Source of the DNA: SbD1 sp039679945
GTDB taxonomy: Bacteria > Desulfobacterota > Syntrophobacteria > Syntrophobacterales > Syntrophobacteraceae
Reading direction: 5' to 3'
Assembly (NCBI GenBank): GCA_039679945.1
Contig: JBDKTY010000050.1
Location: forward strand, 1-64,000
Length of the DNA: 64,000 bases
Both the position numbers and the translations under genes were made by a program. Shown here piece after piece: positions 42,466 through 51,602 of the stretch (positions within the stretch are counted from its first letter, which is position 1; every line of letters starts with the position of its first letter). The notes under the pieces were generated by a model. It did no database searches, had not been told where the DNA came from, and saw only the letters and a list, made by a program, of their open reading frames with translations.

Positions 42466-44619
42466 TTGGATAGCGATCATAAATCCCTTGCGCGCGGCCT
42501 CTCATCCGGGCTCAAAGCCTGCCTCCAGGCCGTGCTCGCCCTGTTCCTCATCGTCGCGTGGCATGGCGCGACCGCCTCGGCCGCGGAGTTCCATCATGAT
42601 CTGACGGTTGAACTCAGACCCGAAACCCATTCGCTTTCCGTTCAGGATTCTATCACCGCCGACAGCACGCCCGGACGGGATTTGGTCTTTTCCATCGCAA
42701 AGCAGGCACGGATACTCTCTGTTACAGTGAACGGGAAATCGGCCCGGCACAGTTTCAAATCCGGGGAGCTTGCCATCGCTCCCGGCAGTCCCGCCAGTCC
42801 GCGACCCCTCGGCATCATGATTTCCTTCGAGGCCGCCTTTGATGATCATGTCCCCTCGGCTCCGGCGGACTTCGATAACCCCGGGTTCGGAGTCGAAGGC
42901 GCAATATCCGGGAAGGGGACTTTTCTGCTGGCCGGTTCCGGCTGGTACCCGAGGGTCGATGGGGAGAATGCCTTTTCCCTGAAGGTTATCGCGCCCAAAG
43001 GTATTTACGCGGTGACGGCGGGTGAACTTGTCGGCCATGAGGACAAAGGCGATAGAAGCATCTCTACCTGGAAAATCGAGCGATTAAGCCAGGGGCTGGC
43101 ACTTTCCGCCGCCAGGTATTCCATCCGCTCCGAGAAGTCCGGCCGGGTACCGGTTTACACCTACTTTTTTCCGGAATCCGACTCCCTGTCCGAAACCTAC
43201 CTGAAGGCCGCGGCATCCCATATCGCCTTCTACGAATCATTGCACGGACCGTATGCTTTTCCCAAGTTTGCGGTTGTCGAGAACTTTTTCCCGACCGGGT
43301 ACGGATTCCCTTCTTACACGCTGCTGGGCTCTCAGGTCCTCCGACTCCCGTTCATTCCGCAAACGAGCCTGAGACATGAGATCGCGCACTGCTGGTGGGG
43401 CAACGGCGTTCTGGTGGACTATGATGCCGGCAACTGGTCCGAGGGGCTCACAACCTACGTCGCCGATTACCTCTCCCGCGAACTTGCATCGCTGGAGGAG
43501 GCCGAACGCTACCGGCGACAGATACTTCGAGATTACTCGACCCTCGCCGCGGCACACGGGGACCTCCCCCTCTCCCGCTTTCTCGGCCGGATCGACCCGG
43601 CCACTCGGGCCGTCGGATACGGCAAGGCCGCCTTCCTTTTCCACATGATCCGCCAGAGGATCGGAGAGGAACCCTTCTGGCGCTCCTTGCGGATGGTTTA
43701 CCGCGAGAGGTTCCAGGCGAGAACTTCCTGGGAAGACTTCAGGCGGGCTTTCGTCACGGAGGGTGGTTGGGATGACCTGGAGTCAAAGCACTTCCTGGAC
43801 CAGTGGGTCTCCCGGAGCGGCGCGCCCGTTTTGAGACTCAACGACGTTCAAGCCATGAAGGACGTCGACAAATGGAAGGTTACCGGAACAGTCAGCCAGA
43901 GCGATCCCAGTTTTCAGATGGAGGCAAGGCTTACCGTAACAACCTCGGCGGGAGATCCGGTTGCCACGGACACAAAGTTGGAGGGGGCGGTGTCTTCCTT
44001 TGTAATGCACACGGCCGCCCCTCCGGAAAAGCTCTTCCTTGACCGGCATGCAAATCTCTTTCGGCTTCTCTTCCCGGAAGAGGTCCCGGCAACGGTGAAC
44101 AGCCTGAAAAGCGCGACTGACCTGGTCGTGGTAATCGGCGACGGCGTAGTACCGGGCGCCGAGGCAACGCTAACCATCCTGCTAGCCGGGCTGAACCATC
44201 CGGATGCAGCGGCCCTGCCCGAAAAGGAAACCGATATCAGGTTAGTTCGGGACAAGGACATCCTCTTTTTCGGAATTCCCAAATCAGACAAGTTGCGGGA
44301 GTTGCTCGCGGCGGCGCCCGGCGGATTGAGCCTCTCCCCTGATGGGTTCTCACTCGACGGGACCTTTTCGAGCGAGAAAGCCGACTCCCTCTTCCTTGTC
44401 ATAAACGATCGGGACAGAAGCGGAAAGATTACCGCGCTGTTCCTGCCGGTCTCGGGGGCCGATGCCGACTCCATTGCCACCGCCGCGCGAAAGATCACCC
44501 ACTATGGCCAGTACAGCTATCTCACCTTTTTAAGGGGAACGAACCAGGAAAAAGGGACTTGGGAGGTCTCCCGTTCACCCCTGATTGTCGATTTTCGCAA
44601 GAATGGAGAACTGCCCTGA
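42466..44619 (+). CDS. Secreted M1-family-like zinc metallopeptidase
   Basis: 717 residues. TTG 42466 with AGAGGAG five bases upstream is the most credible start; it places a signal sequence (LQAVLALFLIVAWHG, cleavage near ASAAE) at the N-terminus, whereas the longer frame from 42331 does not. The gluzincin motif HEIAHCWWGN is followed 18 residues after the second His by the Glu of NWSEGLTTYVADY, so the zinc site is intact. The upstream beta-rich region resembles the N-terminal domain of M1 aminopeptidases, but the GxMEN exopeptidase motif is not evident. The C-terminal third is unusual, with a repeated-strand pattern. It probably acts in the periplasm or outside the cell. Confidence 0.82.
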   Translation: MDSDHKSLARGLSSGLKACLQAVLALFLIVAWHGATASAAEFHHDLTVELRPETHSLSVQDSITADSTPGRDLVFSIAKQARILSVTVNGKSARHSFKSGELAIAPGSPASPRPLGIMISFEAAFDDHVPSAPADFDNPGFGVEGAISGKGTFLLAGSGWYPRVDGENAFSLKVIAPKGIYAVTAGELVGHEDKGDRSISTWKIERLSQGLALSAARYSIRSEKSGRVPVYTYFFPESDSLSETYLKAAASHIAFYESLHGPYAFPKFAVVENFFPTGYGFPSYTLLGSQVLRLPFIPQTSLRHEIAHCWWGNGVLVDYDAGNWSEGLTTYVADYLSRELASLEEAERYRRQILRDYSTLAAAHGDLPLSRFLGRIDPATRAVGYGKAAFLFHMIRQRIGEEPFWRSLRMVYRERFQARTSWEDFRRAFVTEGGWDDLESKHFLDQWVSRSGAPVLRLNDVQAMKDVDKWKVTGTVSQSDPSFQMEARLTVTTSAGDPVATDTKLEGAVSSFVMHTAAPPEKLFLDRHANLFRLLFPEEVPATVNSLKSATDLVVVIGDGVVPGAEATLTILLAGLNHPDAAALPEKETDIRLVRDKDILFFGIPKSDKLRELLAAAPGGLSLSPDGFSLDGTFSSEKADSLFLVINDRDRSGKITALFLPVSGADADSIATAARKITHYGQYSYLTFLRGTNQEKGTWEVSRSPLIVDFRKNGELP

Positions 44620-44763
44620 TTCGGTCGGGGGCAAGGAACGGATCTCTCCGTGGATTCGCTCACGCAGCTTTTTAAGTGAAGCGTGCGTATATTAACAAAT
44701 TGTATTGAAGTGCTCTTTTGACTGATTTTTCCATCTATTTCACTTAGACGAGAAGGAGATACC
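44620..44763. promoter_or_regulatory. Upstream region of the DUF3300 gene
   Basis: 144 bases. TAAGTGAA (44673-44680) and TTCACTTA (44739-44746) form an exact 8-bp inverted repeat separated by 58 bases that bracket an AT-rich segment; this could be a looped operator around the promoter. Confidence 0.3.
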
Positions 44764-46128
44764 ATGGGCATCAAGGCTTTTGTCACACATATTCTCATTG
44801 GATTTCTCATCCTTGGGCTGGCGGTCCCGCCCGGGAGCTTCGCACAGAGCCCCGATGCGCGTGCCCGCATAACTCAGGAAGAGCTTGACCAGATGCTCGC
44901 CCCCATAGCCCTTTATCCAGATTCGCTGCTTGCCCAGGTACTGGTGGCGGCGACCTATCCGGAGCAGGTGGTGGAGGCGGATCAATGGTTTAAACAAAAC
45001 AGCGATCTCGTGGGCGATCCGCTGAACGCCGCGCTGGATAGAATGAACTGGGACCTCAGCGTCAAGGCGCTTGTACCTTTCCCGAAGGTCCTTGACATGA
45101 TGAGTGCCAAACTGGAATGGACACAAAGACTGGGTTTGGCGTTTCTGGCTCAACAGGATGATGTCATGGACACTGTCCAGAAATTGCGGGCCAGGGCCCA
45201 TGCGCAGGGCAACCTCAAGAGCACCAGTGAACAGACCGTGGTCGTGAAAGGTGAAAGCGTCGAGATTATTCCGGCCAATCCCCAGGTCGTCTATGTACCG
45301 GCCTATAACCCTACTGTCGTTTATGGTCCCTGGTGGTACCCCGCCTATCCGCCTTTCGCCTATAGTCCGTATTATCCGGCCTATGTTTATGATCCCTACT
45401 ACACCGTGCCGGGCTTTATCGCCGCCGGAGCCCTCGGGTTCGCCGCCGGCGTAGCCGTGGGATCATTCTGGCACACCGGCTGGGGGCACTGGGACTGGGG
45501 ACATCGTGATGTGGTCGTGAACGTAAACCGTAATGTCAACATCAATCGAACGAATATCACGAACACGACAATTCGAACCACCAATTTCAATACCGCTGTA
45601 CGGCAGGGAACAATTGGTTCCACATCGGTACGCAATGCCGCCATGCAGACTTCCCCGAAAAGACCGACGGCATCGTCGGTCCAGAAGGGACTTCAGCAGC
45701 GTGGTACCGCGACCCGGACCGGGCAGGGCCAGGCCGTGCGCGGAGGCAAACAGGCCGGAACGATGCAAGGTCAGGCTCAGGGTAAGCAAGTGCGCGGACA
45801 GAACGCCTCGCAACGTGGACAGAGTGGAGTCGCCCGCGACGGTAAAGCGGCAACACGAAGTGGAAAGGACCTGTCCAGGAGTCAGAAGAGCCTTTCCCGG
45901 GGTGATAGAAGCACCGGGCGTGGACAGGAAAGAGCCCTTCGGAGCGGAGGCGGCGCTGGCCGCGGAGGTTCCGTCCAGGGTAGAGGCGCCGGCGCCGGCG
46001 CCCTCCAGGGTCGAGGGCAACGCGGTGGTGGCGGCGCCGTTCAGGGCCGAGCCGCTGGTGGTGGTGGCGGTGGCGGCGGAAGGGGTGGCGCCGGCCAGGC
46101 TGGTGGCGGAAAGCACGAACGCAAGTAA
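44764..46128 (+). CDS. DUF3300 secreted protein with Gly/Arg/Gln-rich tail
   Basis: 454 residues with a signal peptide (MGIKAFVTHILIGFLILGLA, cleavage near SFAQS). The DUF3300 domain follows: LDQMLAPIALYPDSLLAQVL, PEQVVEADQWF and VVYVPAYNPTVVYGPWWY. A Tyr/Pro-rich stretch, a Gly-rich hydrophobic segment, an Asn/Thr-rich linker (VNVNRNVNINRTNIT) and a long basic GQ/GR/GGG tail complete it. The family is envelope-associated with unknown function. AGAAGGAG precedes ATG 44764. The tail is compositionally biased and is probably disordered. Confidence 0.85.
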   Translation: MGIKAFVTHILIGFLILGLAVPPGSFAQSPDARARITQEELDQMLAPIALYPDSLLAQVLVAATYPEQVVEADQWFKQNSDLVGDPLNAALDRMNWDLSVKALVPFPKVLDMMSAKLEWTQRLGLAFLAQQDDVMDTVQKLRARAHAQGNLKSTSEQTVVVKGESVEIIPANPQVVYVPAYNPTVVYGPWWYPAYPPFAYSPYYPAYVYDPYYTVPGFIAAGALGFAAGVAVGSFWHTGWGHWDWGHRDVVVNVNRNVNINRTNITNTTIRTTNFNTAVRQGTIGSTSVRNAAMQTSPKRPTASSVQKGLQQRGTATRTGQGQAVRGGKQAGTMQGQAQGKQVRGQNASQRGQSGVARDGKAATRSGKDLSRSQKSLSRGDRSTGRGQERALRSGGGAGRGGSVQGRGAGAGALQGRGQRGGGGAVQGRAAGGGGGGGGRGGAGQAGGGKHERK

Positions 46129-46633
46129 TAAAGGCGCATATCAACAGGTCCGGAATCACCGCTGATTTCAGGAGTTCCGCTCATCGGCGGCGACCGCGAC
46201 GGGACGCGGATTGGCGCGGGCAAATCATCTGCCCGTGCCGATTCGCCACAAGCGCCCTTTCGCCTGATGAAGCGAAAAACCGCGTATTCGCGACCAGATG
46301 ACATGCCAATACTGCTTTGGTTTCGGCAAGTTGACTCAGGCGGCAAAAACGTGACCGCTCTCCCGCGACAACAAAGCCGTACCGCCACGGTCCACAATAC
46401 CTCCGCGCCCTGTCCCCCGATCAGGAATGCAATTGGAACCGACGCATTCAGAGGACCTTGCACGATCTCGATACCTATGGAATAGAGCTATCCGTTCTCA
46501 ATAGCGCGGAGTGAAAGAAAGCCGGGAACTGACCACTGATGTTCTCAAGATGATAATTCGAGTACTCGCCCGTTCCCCGCGCCGGCAGAGCGAAAAATAC
46601 CCGGGCAGGTGCAGCCGGATTTGTTCACACAAG
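46129..46633. other. Intergenic region with a strong hairpin, no gene
   Basis: 505 bases between convergent genes. A 10-bp stem with one G-U pair (GGCGCGGGCA/TGCCCGTGCC, 46213-46239) could terminate the DUF3300 transcript, although it lacks a T-run. Nothing else recognisable was seen. Confidence 0.4.
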
Positions 46634-47008
46634 TCAGCAACCGGCTCGTTCTACCTCACGCGCGGACAACGCGGCCGAGATCACGGAATCCAGGACCCCC
46701 GGGAACCGGGTTTCGAGATCTTCTCTTCGCAGGGTATTGACCCACTCCTTACCCTCACGCCTCGTGGCTACTACCCCGGATTCACGCAATACTTTGAAAT
46801 GGTGCGATAAAGAAGACTTGGGCATGGCCAGACCGAAGCAGCCGCATGCGATTTCGCCGAGGTCGGCAAGCTTGAGCACGATCTCCAGCCTCACCGGATC
46901 GCTCAACGCGTGCAGAACTTTCGGTAGAGTTATCTGGTCACGTGGCGGTTGCTCTTGGACGATATTCTTTACCACACCGGTTTTCCTCTCTTCACTGGCA
47001 GCCATCAT
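46634..47008 (-). CDS. ArsR-family winged-helix repressor
   Basis: 124 residues with the ArsR winged helix: LHALSDPVRLEIVLKLADLG, then a recognition helix MPKSSLSHHFKVLRESGVV and wing TRREGKEWVNTLR. Cys residues in EIACGCFG, just before the recognition helix, occupy the place of the alpha-3N metal or thiol sensor site of some ArsR proteins. ATG 47008 is preferred; the frame to 47116 is not supported. It is divergent from a flavoprotein gene, 137 bases away, the probable target. Confidence 0.85.
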   Translation of the reverse strand: MMAASEERKTGVVKNIVQEQPPRDQITLPKVLHALSDPVRLEIVLKLADLGEIACGCFGLAMPKSSLSHHFKVLRESGVVATRREGKEWVNTLRREDLETRFPGVLDSVISAALSAREVERAGC

Positions 47009-47145
47009 ATAAAGATATTCTTGACGCTGCAAGACAACTCGACTATTTTTCCTTTTACAGTTCGATAAAATTCGAATCGTCTTGGCGCGACGCGAATCGG
47101 AACCACCACGCCGCACGGTAAGAAAACAGGTCTCGAGGAGAACAC
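47009..47145. promoter_or_regulatory. Divergent promoter/operator region, ArsR and flavoprotein genes
   Basis: It contains repeated TTCGA elements (TTCGATAAAATTCGAATCG, 47061-47079), including the palindrome ATTCGAAT (47070-47077). This is a plausible ArsR operator overlapping the promoters of both genes. Confidence 0.4.
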
Positions 47146-47802
47146 ATGAGAGCCATAGCTATTAACGGAAGTCCCAGGAAGAGATGGAACACCGCAACCT
47201 TGCTGAAACACGCACTGGCGGGCGCGGCGAAACAGGGCGCGGAAACGGAGTTGGTGCATCTCTACGACCTTGATTACAAGGGCTGCTCCAGTTGCTTTGC
47301 CTGCAAGAAAATAGGCGGTAAGAGTTATGGCCGCTGTGCCATCAGGGACGATCTCACGCCCATACTGAAAAAAGTCGTGGAGGCTGATGTCCTGATCCTG
47401 GGATCGCCGCTCTACTTCTATACCGAAACGGGAGAGATGCGGTCGTTCATGGAACGTCTTCTTTTCCCGTTCCTGACATACACCCCCGGTTATGTTTCCA
47501 TCTTCCCCGGCAAGATCCAGACAGGCTTTGTGTATACCATGAATGTTGCCGAGCAGAATTTGGCCGCTTACGGGCAGGACAGGACGGTCGCGGCTTCCCA
47601 GGGTGTTTTGACCCGCGTATTGGGGAACTGCGATGTCCTGTTGTGTACGGATACCTGCCAGTTCAGCGACTACTCGAAATACGTGTCATCCTGTTGGGAC
47701 GCGGAGGCCAAGGAAAAGCGGCGCAAGGAGGTGTTTCCTCTGGATTGCAAACGCGCCTTTGAGATGGGTGCGAAACTGGCGACAACGGCGATTGGCTCCT
47801 GA
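47146..47802 (+). CDS. Flavodoxin-like NADPH-dependent FMN reductase / iron-sulfur flavoprotein family
   Basis: 218 residues. It begins with the FMN phosphate-binding loop AINGSPRKRWNTA. YKGCSSCFACKKIGG gives a CxxCxxC pattern like the compact Fe-S site of iron-sulfur flavoproteins, although a classic fourth ligand is uncertain (GRCAIRDD may supply it). ILGSPLYFYTETGEMRSFMER is the usual second flavin loop. It probably moves electrons from NAD(P)H or ferredoxin to small acceptors. AGGAG precedes ATG 47146. Control by the divergent ArsR is likely. Confidence 0.85.
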   Translation: MRAIAINGSPRKRWNTATLLKHALAGAAKQGAETELVHLYDLDYKGCSSCFACKKIGGKSYGRCAIRDDLTPILKKVVEADVLILGSPLYFYTETGEMRSFMERLLFPFLTYTPGYVSIFPGKIQTGFVYTMNVAEQNLAAYGQDRTVAASQGVLTRVLGNCDVLLCTDTCQFSDYSKYVSSCWDAEAKEKRRKEVFPLDCKRAFEMGAKLATTAIGS

Positions 47803-48108
47803 CATCGGACAGGACCACCCTGTCGCAATTGCCGGACAGTTATTCAAAGCCAGTAAAGAAATCGCGCGAATCGGATCATCCGAGGCCGGAGGCCATCGAC
47901 TTTGCGCCCCATTCATGGCCGCGCCACCGCAATTTCATATACAATATCGTGGGGCGGAGCCGTACGCCTCTGATCCGGCCCCGAGGGCCAGGATTTCCGC
48001 ATCGCATTAAGAAAGACGCCCACGTATCGGGCCCGGAGCGACCATATTAGGGCGGTCGGGTTGCTTCCGGGTCCCCTCGTTTGATGAAAACAAGACGAAA
48101 ACTATTGG
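47803..48108. other. Intergenic region, nothing recognisable
   Basis: 306 bases between convergent genes. A weak hairpin GACAGG/CCTGTC (47808-47824) follows the flavoprotein stop. Reading frames here carry no family signature. Confidence 0.35.
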
Positions 48109-48786
48109 CTACACCAGTTTAAGGCATAGCCCTCCGTCTTCCAGCGATCGGACGAGGCGTCCCAGGAATTCCCTTCTTGATATTTCCCGGGCCCCGAACC
48201 TCATGAGGTGTGCCGTCGTCGTCTGGCAATCGATGAAGTGAAACCCCAGCCGGCGCACAAGATCCACCAGGTACACAAAGGCCACTTTCGAAGCGTCCGT
48301 TTTCAGTGTGAACATCGATTCACCGAAGAATGTCCGACCAAGCACGACTCCATAGAGCCCGCCCGCCAGCTCGCCGTCATACCAGCTCTCCACCGAATGC
48401 GCGTACCCCAGTTCATGCAGCCGCACATAGGCTTCGATCATTTCCCTGGTTATCCAGGTTTCCTCTCCGGACGCAGTGCGCACCCCGGCGCAGGCCTCGA
48501 TGACTTCCCTGAATGCCCTGTTTACAGTGACTGTGAATATGCCTTTTCGTATGACTCTTCTAAGGCTCGAAGAAATCCTGATTTCATCGGGAAAAAGTAC
48601 CAGGCGGGGATCCGGGGACCACCATAGTATGGGCTCGTGCTCCGAATACCATGGAAAGATCCCGGTGGCATAGGCAAGGATCAGCCGTTCCGGCGAGAGG
48701 TCCCCGCCTACCGCGAGGAGTCCGCCGGGAACGGCGCGTGATGGATTGGGAAAAACAAGTTCATCGGTAAGACGGAAAACCGGCAT
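48109..48786 (-). CDS. aat: Leucyl/phenylalanyl-tRNA--protein transferase
   Basis: 225 residues matching Aat: FPNPSRAVPGGLLAVGGDLSPERL, GIFPWYSEHEPILWWSPDPR, SVESWYDGELAGGLYGVVLG and FFGESMF, FIDCQTTTAHL. It adds Leu or Phe to proteins with N-terminal Arg/Lys, making them ClpS/ClpA substrates. ATG 48786 (MPVFRL) is the family start; the frame upstream to 48921 overlaps clpA. It begins one base after the clpA stop, so it is coupled to clpA. Confidence 0.95.
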   Translation of the reverse strand: MPVFRLTDELVFPNPSRAVPGGLLAVGGDLSPERLILAYATGIFPWYSEHEPILWWSPDPRLVLFPDEIRISSSLRRVIRKGIFTVTVNRAFREVIEACAGVRTASGEETWITREMIEAYVRLHELGYAHSVESWYDGELAGGLYGVVLGRTFFGESMFTLKTDASKVAFVYLVDLVRRLGFHFIDCQTTTAHLMRFGAREISRREFLGRLVRSLEDGGLCLKLV

Positions 48787-48787
48787 C

Positions 48788-51112
48788 TCAACTGGTTTGC
48801 TCCGAAGTGACCCTTTCCACCGAAACTGGCGACGGGAAATGGAACACCAGGTTCTCGGTCTTGAGCACTCCTTCTTCCTCCGACTCGCACTCATCCGGGC
48901 GGCAGATATGCACTCTTCCACCGTGCATCAGCCTTCCGAAGAGGATCTCGTCAGCCAGGAAGTCCTTGATCTCGGCCTGAATAAACCTGGAGAGCGGCCG
49001 CGCTCCGAAGTTCGAATCATACCCGGACTGGGCAAGCCATCTCTTGGCGTCCGAGGTGAGAACGAAGCGAATGTTCTTTTCGGTAAGCTGCACCTCCAGT
49101 TCCATTATGAACTTATCTACTATCTGCTCCATTATTTCGATGCTCAAACCGTTGAATGGAATTATTCCATCCAGCCGGTTCCTGAACTCTGGGCTGAAAA
49201 GGTTCTCGACCGCTTTCAAGCCCTTTGAAATCCTGTCGTCCATGGCCTTGCCGCCTCCAAACCCGATGGCGGGAGCATTCATCTCCCGAGCCCCCGCATT
49301 GGAGGTCATGAGCAGGATGGTGTTACGAAAATCGGCTTTTTTTCCATTATTGTCCGTCAGCGTTGCATGGTCCATCACCTGCAGGAGAATGCTGAAAAGG
49401 TCGGGATGCGCCTTTTCTATCTCGTCCAGGAGCAGTACCGTGTACGGCTGCTTTCGGATAGCGTCGGTCAGAAGGCCGCCCTGGTCGAACCCGATGTAGC
49501 CGGGAGGCGCTCCAACGAGGCGTGAAACCGTGTGCTTTTCCATGTATTCACTCATATCGAAGCGCAGGAAATTGACTCCGAGTATGCGTGCAAGCTGCTT
49601 TGCCACCTCTGTCTTGCCCACACCCGTGGGGCCGATGAGCAAAAAGGACCCCATCGGCTTTTCTGGAATGCGCAGTCCGGCGCGAGAGCGTTTGATCGCC
49701 TTGACCAGCATTTCTATGGCCTGGTTCTGGCCGAAGACCTGCCCCTTCAGCTCTTCATTCAGGCTCTGAAGGCGCAACTGGTCGGAAGATGATACGCTTC
49801 GCGGGGGAATTTTGGCGATACTCGCCACAACCGCCTCAATATCCCGAATGCCGACGATTCTACGGACCCGCTTGTCCTTCTTCAGCCGAAGACTGGCCCC
49901 GGTTTCATCGATGACGTCAATTGCCTTGTCCGGCAAATAGCGATCGTTTATGTACCTTCCGGCGAGTTCGGCCGAGGCCTTGAGGGCCGCTTCGGTGTAA
50001 CGCACGCCGTGATGCTCTTCATAGTAGGGCTTGAGTCCCTGGAGAATCCGGATGGTCTCCTCCACGGAGGGTTCCCGGATTTCCACCTTCTGGAAACGCC
50101 GGCTAAGCGCCCGGTCCTTCTCAAAGTGATTTTTGTACTCTTCGTACGTGGTAGACCCGATACAGCGCAACCCGCCCGCGACAAGCACCGGCTTCAGGAT
50201 ATTGGAGGCATCCATGGACCCGCCGCTTGTTGCTCCGGCCCCCACCACGGTATGTATTTCGTCGATGAAAAGGATCGCTCCCTTTTTCTTCTTCAACTCC
50301 TGGATAACACCTTTGAGACGCGCTTCAAAATCGCCCCGGAACTTCGTCCCGGCAAGCAAGGCCCCCATATCCAGGGAGAATATGTCTATGTCATAAAAGG
50401 CGGGCGGGACCTCTTTCCTGAAAATCTTGAGCGCAAGCCCCTCGGCCAGTGCCGTTTTACCTACACCCGGATCGCCCACGAAAATCGGGTTGTTCTTGCT
50501 GCGTCTGCCCAGGATCTGAAGTGTCCTCAGTATTTCCTCTTCACGCCCGATCAGCGGATCGATATCGCCCTGGGAAGCCTTCTCGATCAGGTTCACAGTG
50601 AAGCTTTCGAGGGCGGAAGTCTTTCGCGCCGGCTGGTCCTGGGGCGATGCCGCCTGGAATTCGCCTTCCTCGGGCTCGGGCACGCGGGAAACCCCGTGAG
50701 AGATATAGCTCAGGATATCGAGTCTGGTGATCCCCTGTGATTTCAGGAAATACACGGCATACGAGTTCTCTTCATAGAACATGGCGGCCAGGATGTCACC
50801 CGCGTCCACTTCACGCTTCTCGGCGCCCTGTACGTGCATGAGCGCCCGCTGGAGCACACGCTGGACGGCCAGCGTCTGAATCGGGTCCTGCTCCACTCCT
50901 TCCGGAAGTCTTTCGGAACGTTCTTCAAAGTACTTCTCAAGGCGGATCTTCAGCTTGTCGAGTTCGGCGCCGCAATGGTACAGGATTCGCCGTCCGGTAA
51001 CGTCATGGAGGATCGCGTAAAGGATATGTTCGAGAGTAAAAAACTCATGTCTTCTCTGTTTGGCCTCTTTAATCGCGGCCGCGAATGTAAGCTCAAGTTC
51101 TCTATTGATCAT
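48788..51112 (-). CDS. clpA: ATP-dependent Clp protease ATP-binding subunit ClpA
   Basis: 774 residues. An N-terminal Clp repeat domain precedes two AAA+ modules: Walker A GDPGVGKT and GPTGVGKT, Walker B ILFIDEIHT and LLLDEIEKA. There is no ClpB-type middle domain. AIGFGGG supplies the ClpP-docking loop (IGF). ATG 51112 (MINRELE) is the canonical start; GAAGAAG precedes it. The C-terminal 25 residues (ECESEEEGVLKTENL onward) are extra. It directly follows clpS with a two-base gap. Confidence 0.95.
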   Translation of the reverse strand: MINRELELTFAAAIKEAKQRRHEFFTLEHILYAILHDVTGRRILYHCGAELDKLKIRLEKYFEERSERLPEGVEQDPIQTLAVQRVLQRALMHVQGAEKREVDAGDILAAMFYEENSYAVYFLKSQGITRLDILSYISHGVSRVPEPEEGEFQAASPQDQPARKTSALESFTVNLIEKASQGDIDPLIGREEEILRTLQILGRRSKNNPIFVGDPGVGKTALAEGLALKIFRKEVPPAFYDIDIFSLDMGALLAGTKFRGDFEARLKGVIQELKKKKGAILFIDEIHTVVGAGATSGGSMDASNILKPVLVAGGLRCIGSTTYEEYKNHFEKDRALSRRFQKVEIREPSVEETIRILQGLKPYYEEHHGVRYTEAALKASAELAGRYINDRYLPDKAIDVIDETGASLRLKKDKRVRRIVGIRDIEAVVASIAKIPPRSVSSSDQLRLQSLNEELKGQVFGQNQAIEMLVKAIKRSRAGLRIPEKPMGSFLLIGPTGVGKTEVAKQLARILGVNFLRFDMSEYMEKHTVSRLVGAPPGYIGFDQGGLLTDAIRKQPYTVLLLDEIEKAHPDLFSILLQVMDHATLTDNNGKKADFRNTILLMTSNAGAREMNAPAIGFGGGKAMDDRISKGLKAVENLFSPEFRNRLDGIIPFNGLSIEIMEQIVDKFIMELEVQLTEKNIRFVLTSDAKRWLAQSGYDSNFGARPLSRFIQAEIKDFLADEILFGRLMHGGRVHICRPDECESEEEGVLKTENLVFHFPSPVSVERVTSEQTS

Positions 51113-51114
51113 GT

Positions 51115-51429
51115 CTAGGCTTCTTCCATGCTGCACCTCAGCGGGAAACCGCTCTTCCTCGCTAAATGGTGCACTATCTCTACTTTAGTTTCGGCAATGT
51201 CTTCCGTGAATACACCACAAACACCTTTGCCGCTCTTATGAACGATGAGCATTATGCGGGTGGCCTCAGCGGCAGTCTTGTGGAAAACCTTTTGCAAAAT
51301 CTCTACCACAAATTCCATTGTGGTGTAGTCATCGTTGTGAAGCAGAACCTTGAACATGGGAGGTTTGTCGAGCTTCTCCTCGACGCTGCTTTCAAAATCC
51401 TCCCTCTGATCAGGATGATAATCACTCAT
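51115..51429 (-). CDS. clpS: ClpS, N-degron adaptor of ClpA
   Basis: 104 residues. The N-degron pocket is seen in LLHNDDYTTMEFVVEIL and in the later GKGVCGVFTEDIAETKV. GGGGGAG four bases before ATG 51429 sets the start. ClpS binds N-terminal Leu/Phe/Trp/Tyr and delivers substrates to ClpA. The order clpS-clpA-aat groups recognition, unfolding and tagging in one operon. Confidence 0.95.
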   Translation of the reverse strand: MSDYHPDQREDFESSVEEKLDKPPMFKVLLHNDDYTTMEFVVEILQKVFHKTAAEATRIMLIVHKSGKGVCGVFTEDIAETKVEIVHHLARKSGFPLRCSMEEA

Positions 51430-51602
51430 CCAACTCCCCCCGTCGTTTTGCAGAATGTGAAGTACAGGAAAAAGCGAGGCGCAAAAAAGTCTGCTTCCAA
51501 ACCACCCCTTAATTATAGTTATAATGAAGGAGATTTTCACCAAAAGTATTGTATTATCCCTTGGCCCAAAGGGCATCCAAACTACAAGTCAGGGAGGTTC
51601 GC
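51430..51602. promoter_or_regulatory. Divergent promoter region clpS / aroC
   Basis: 173 bases. TATAAT at 51520-51525 (plus) and ATTATA at 51512-51517 (a minus-strand TATAAT) lie back to back around TTATA-GT-TATAA. Good -10 boxes thus exist for both directions, but -35 boxes are poor. Confidence 0.4.

Noticed and set aside
45700..46128. Tandem repeat element in the GGN/GRG-rich end of the DUF3300 gene
   Set aside because: It is coding low-complexity sequence in the correct frame, not a separate DNA repeat.
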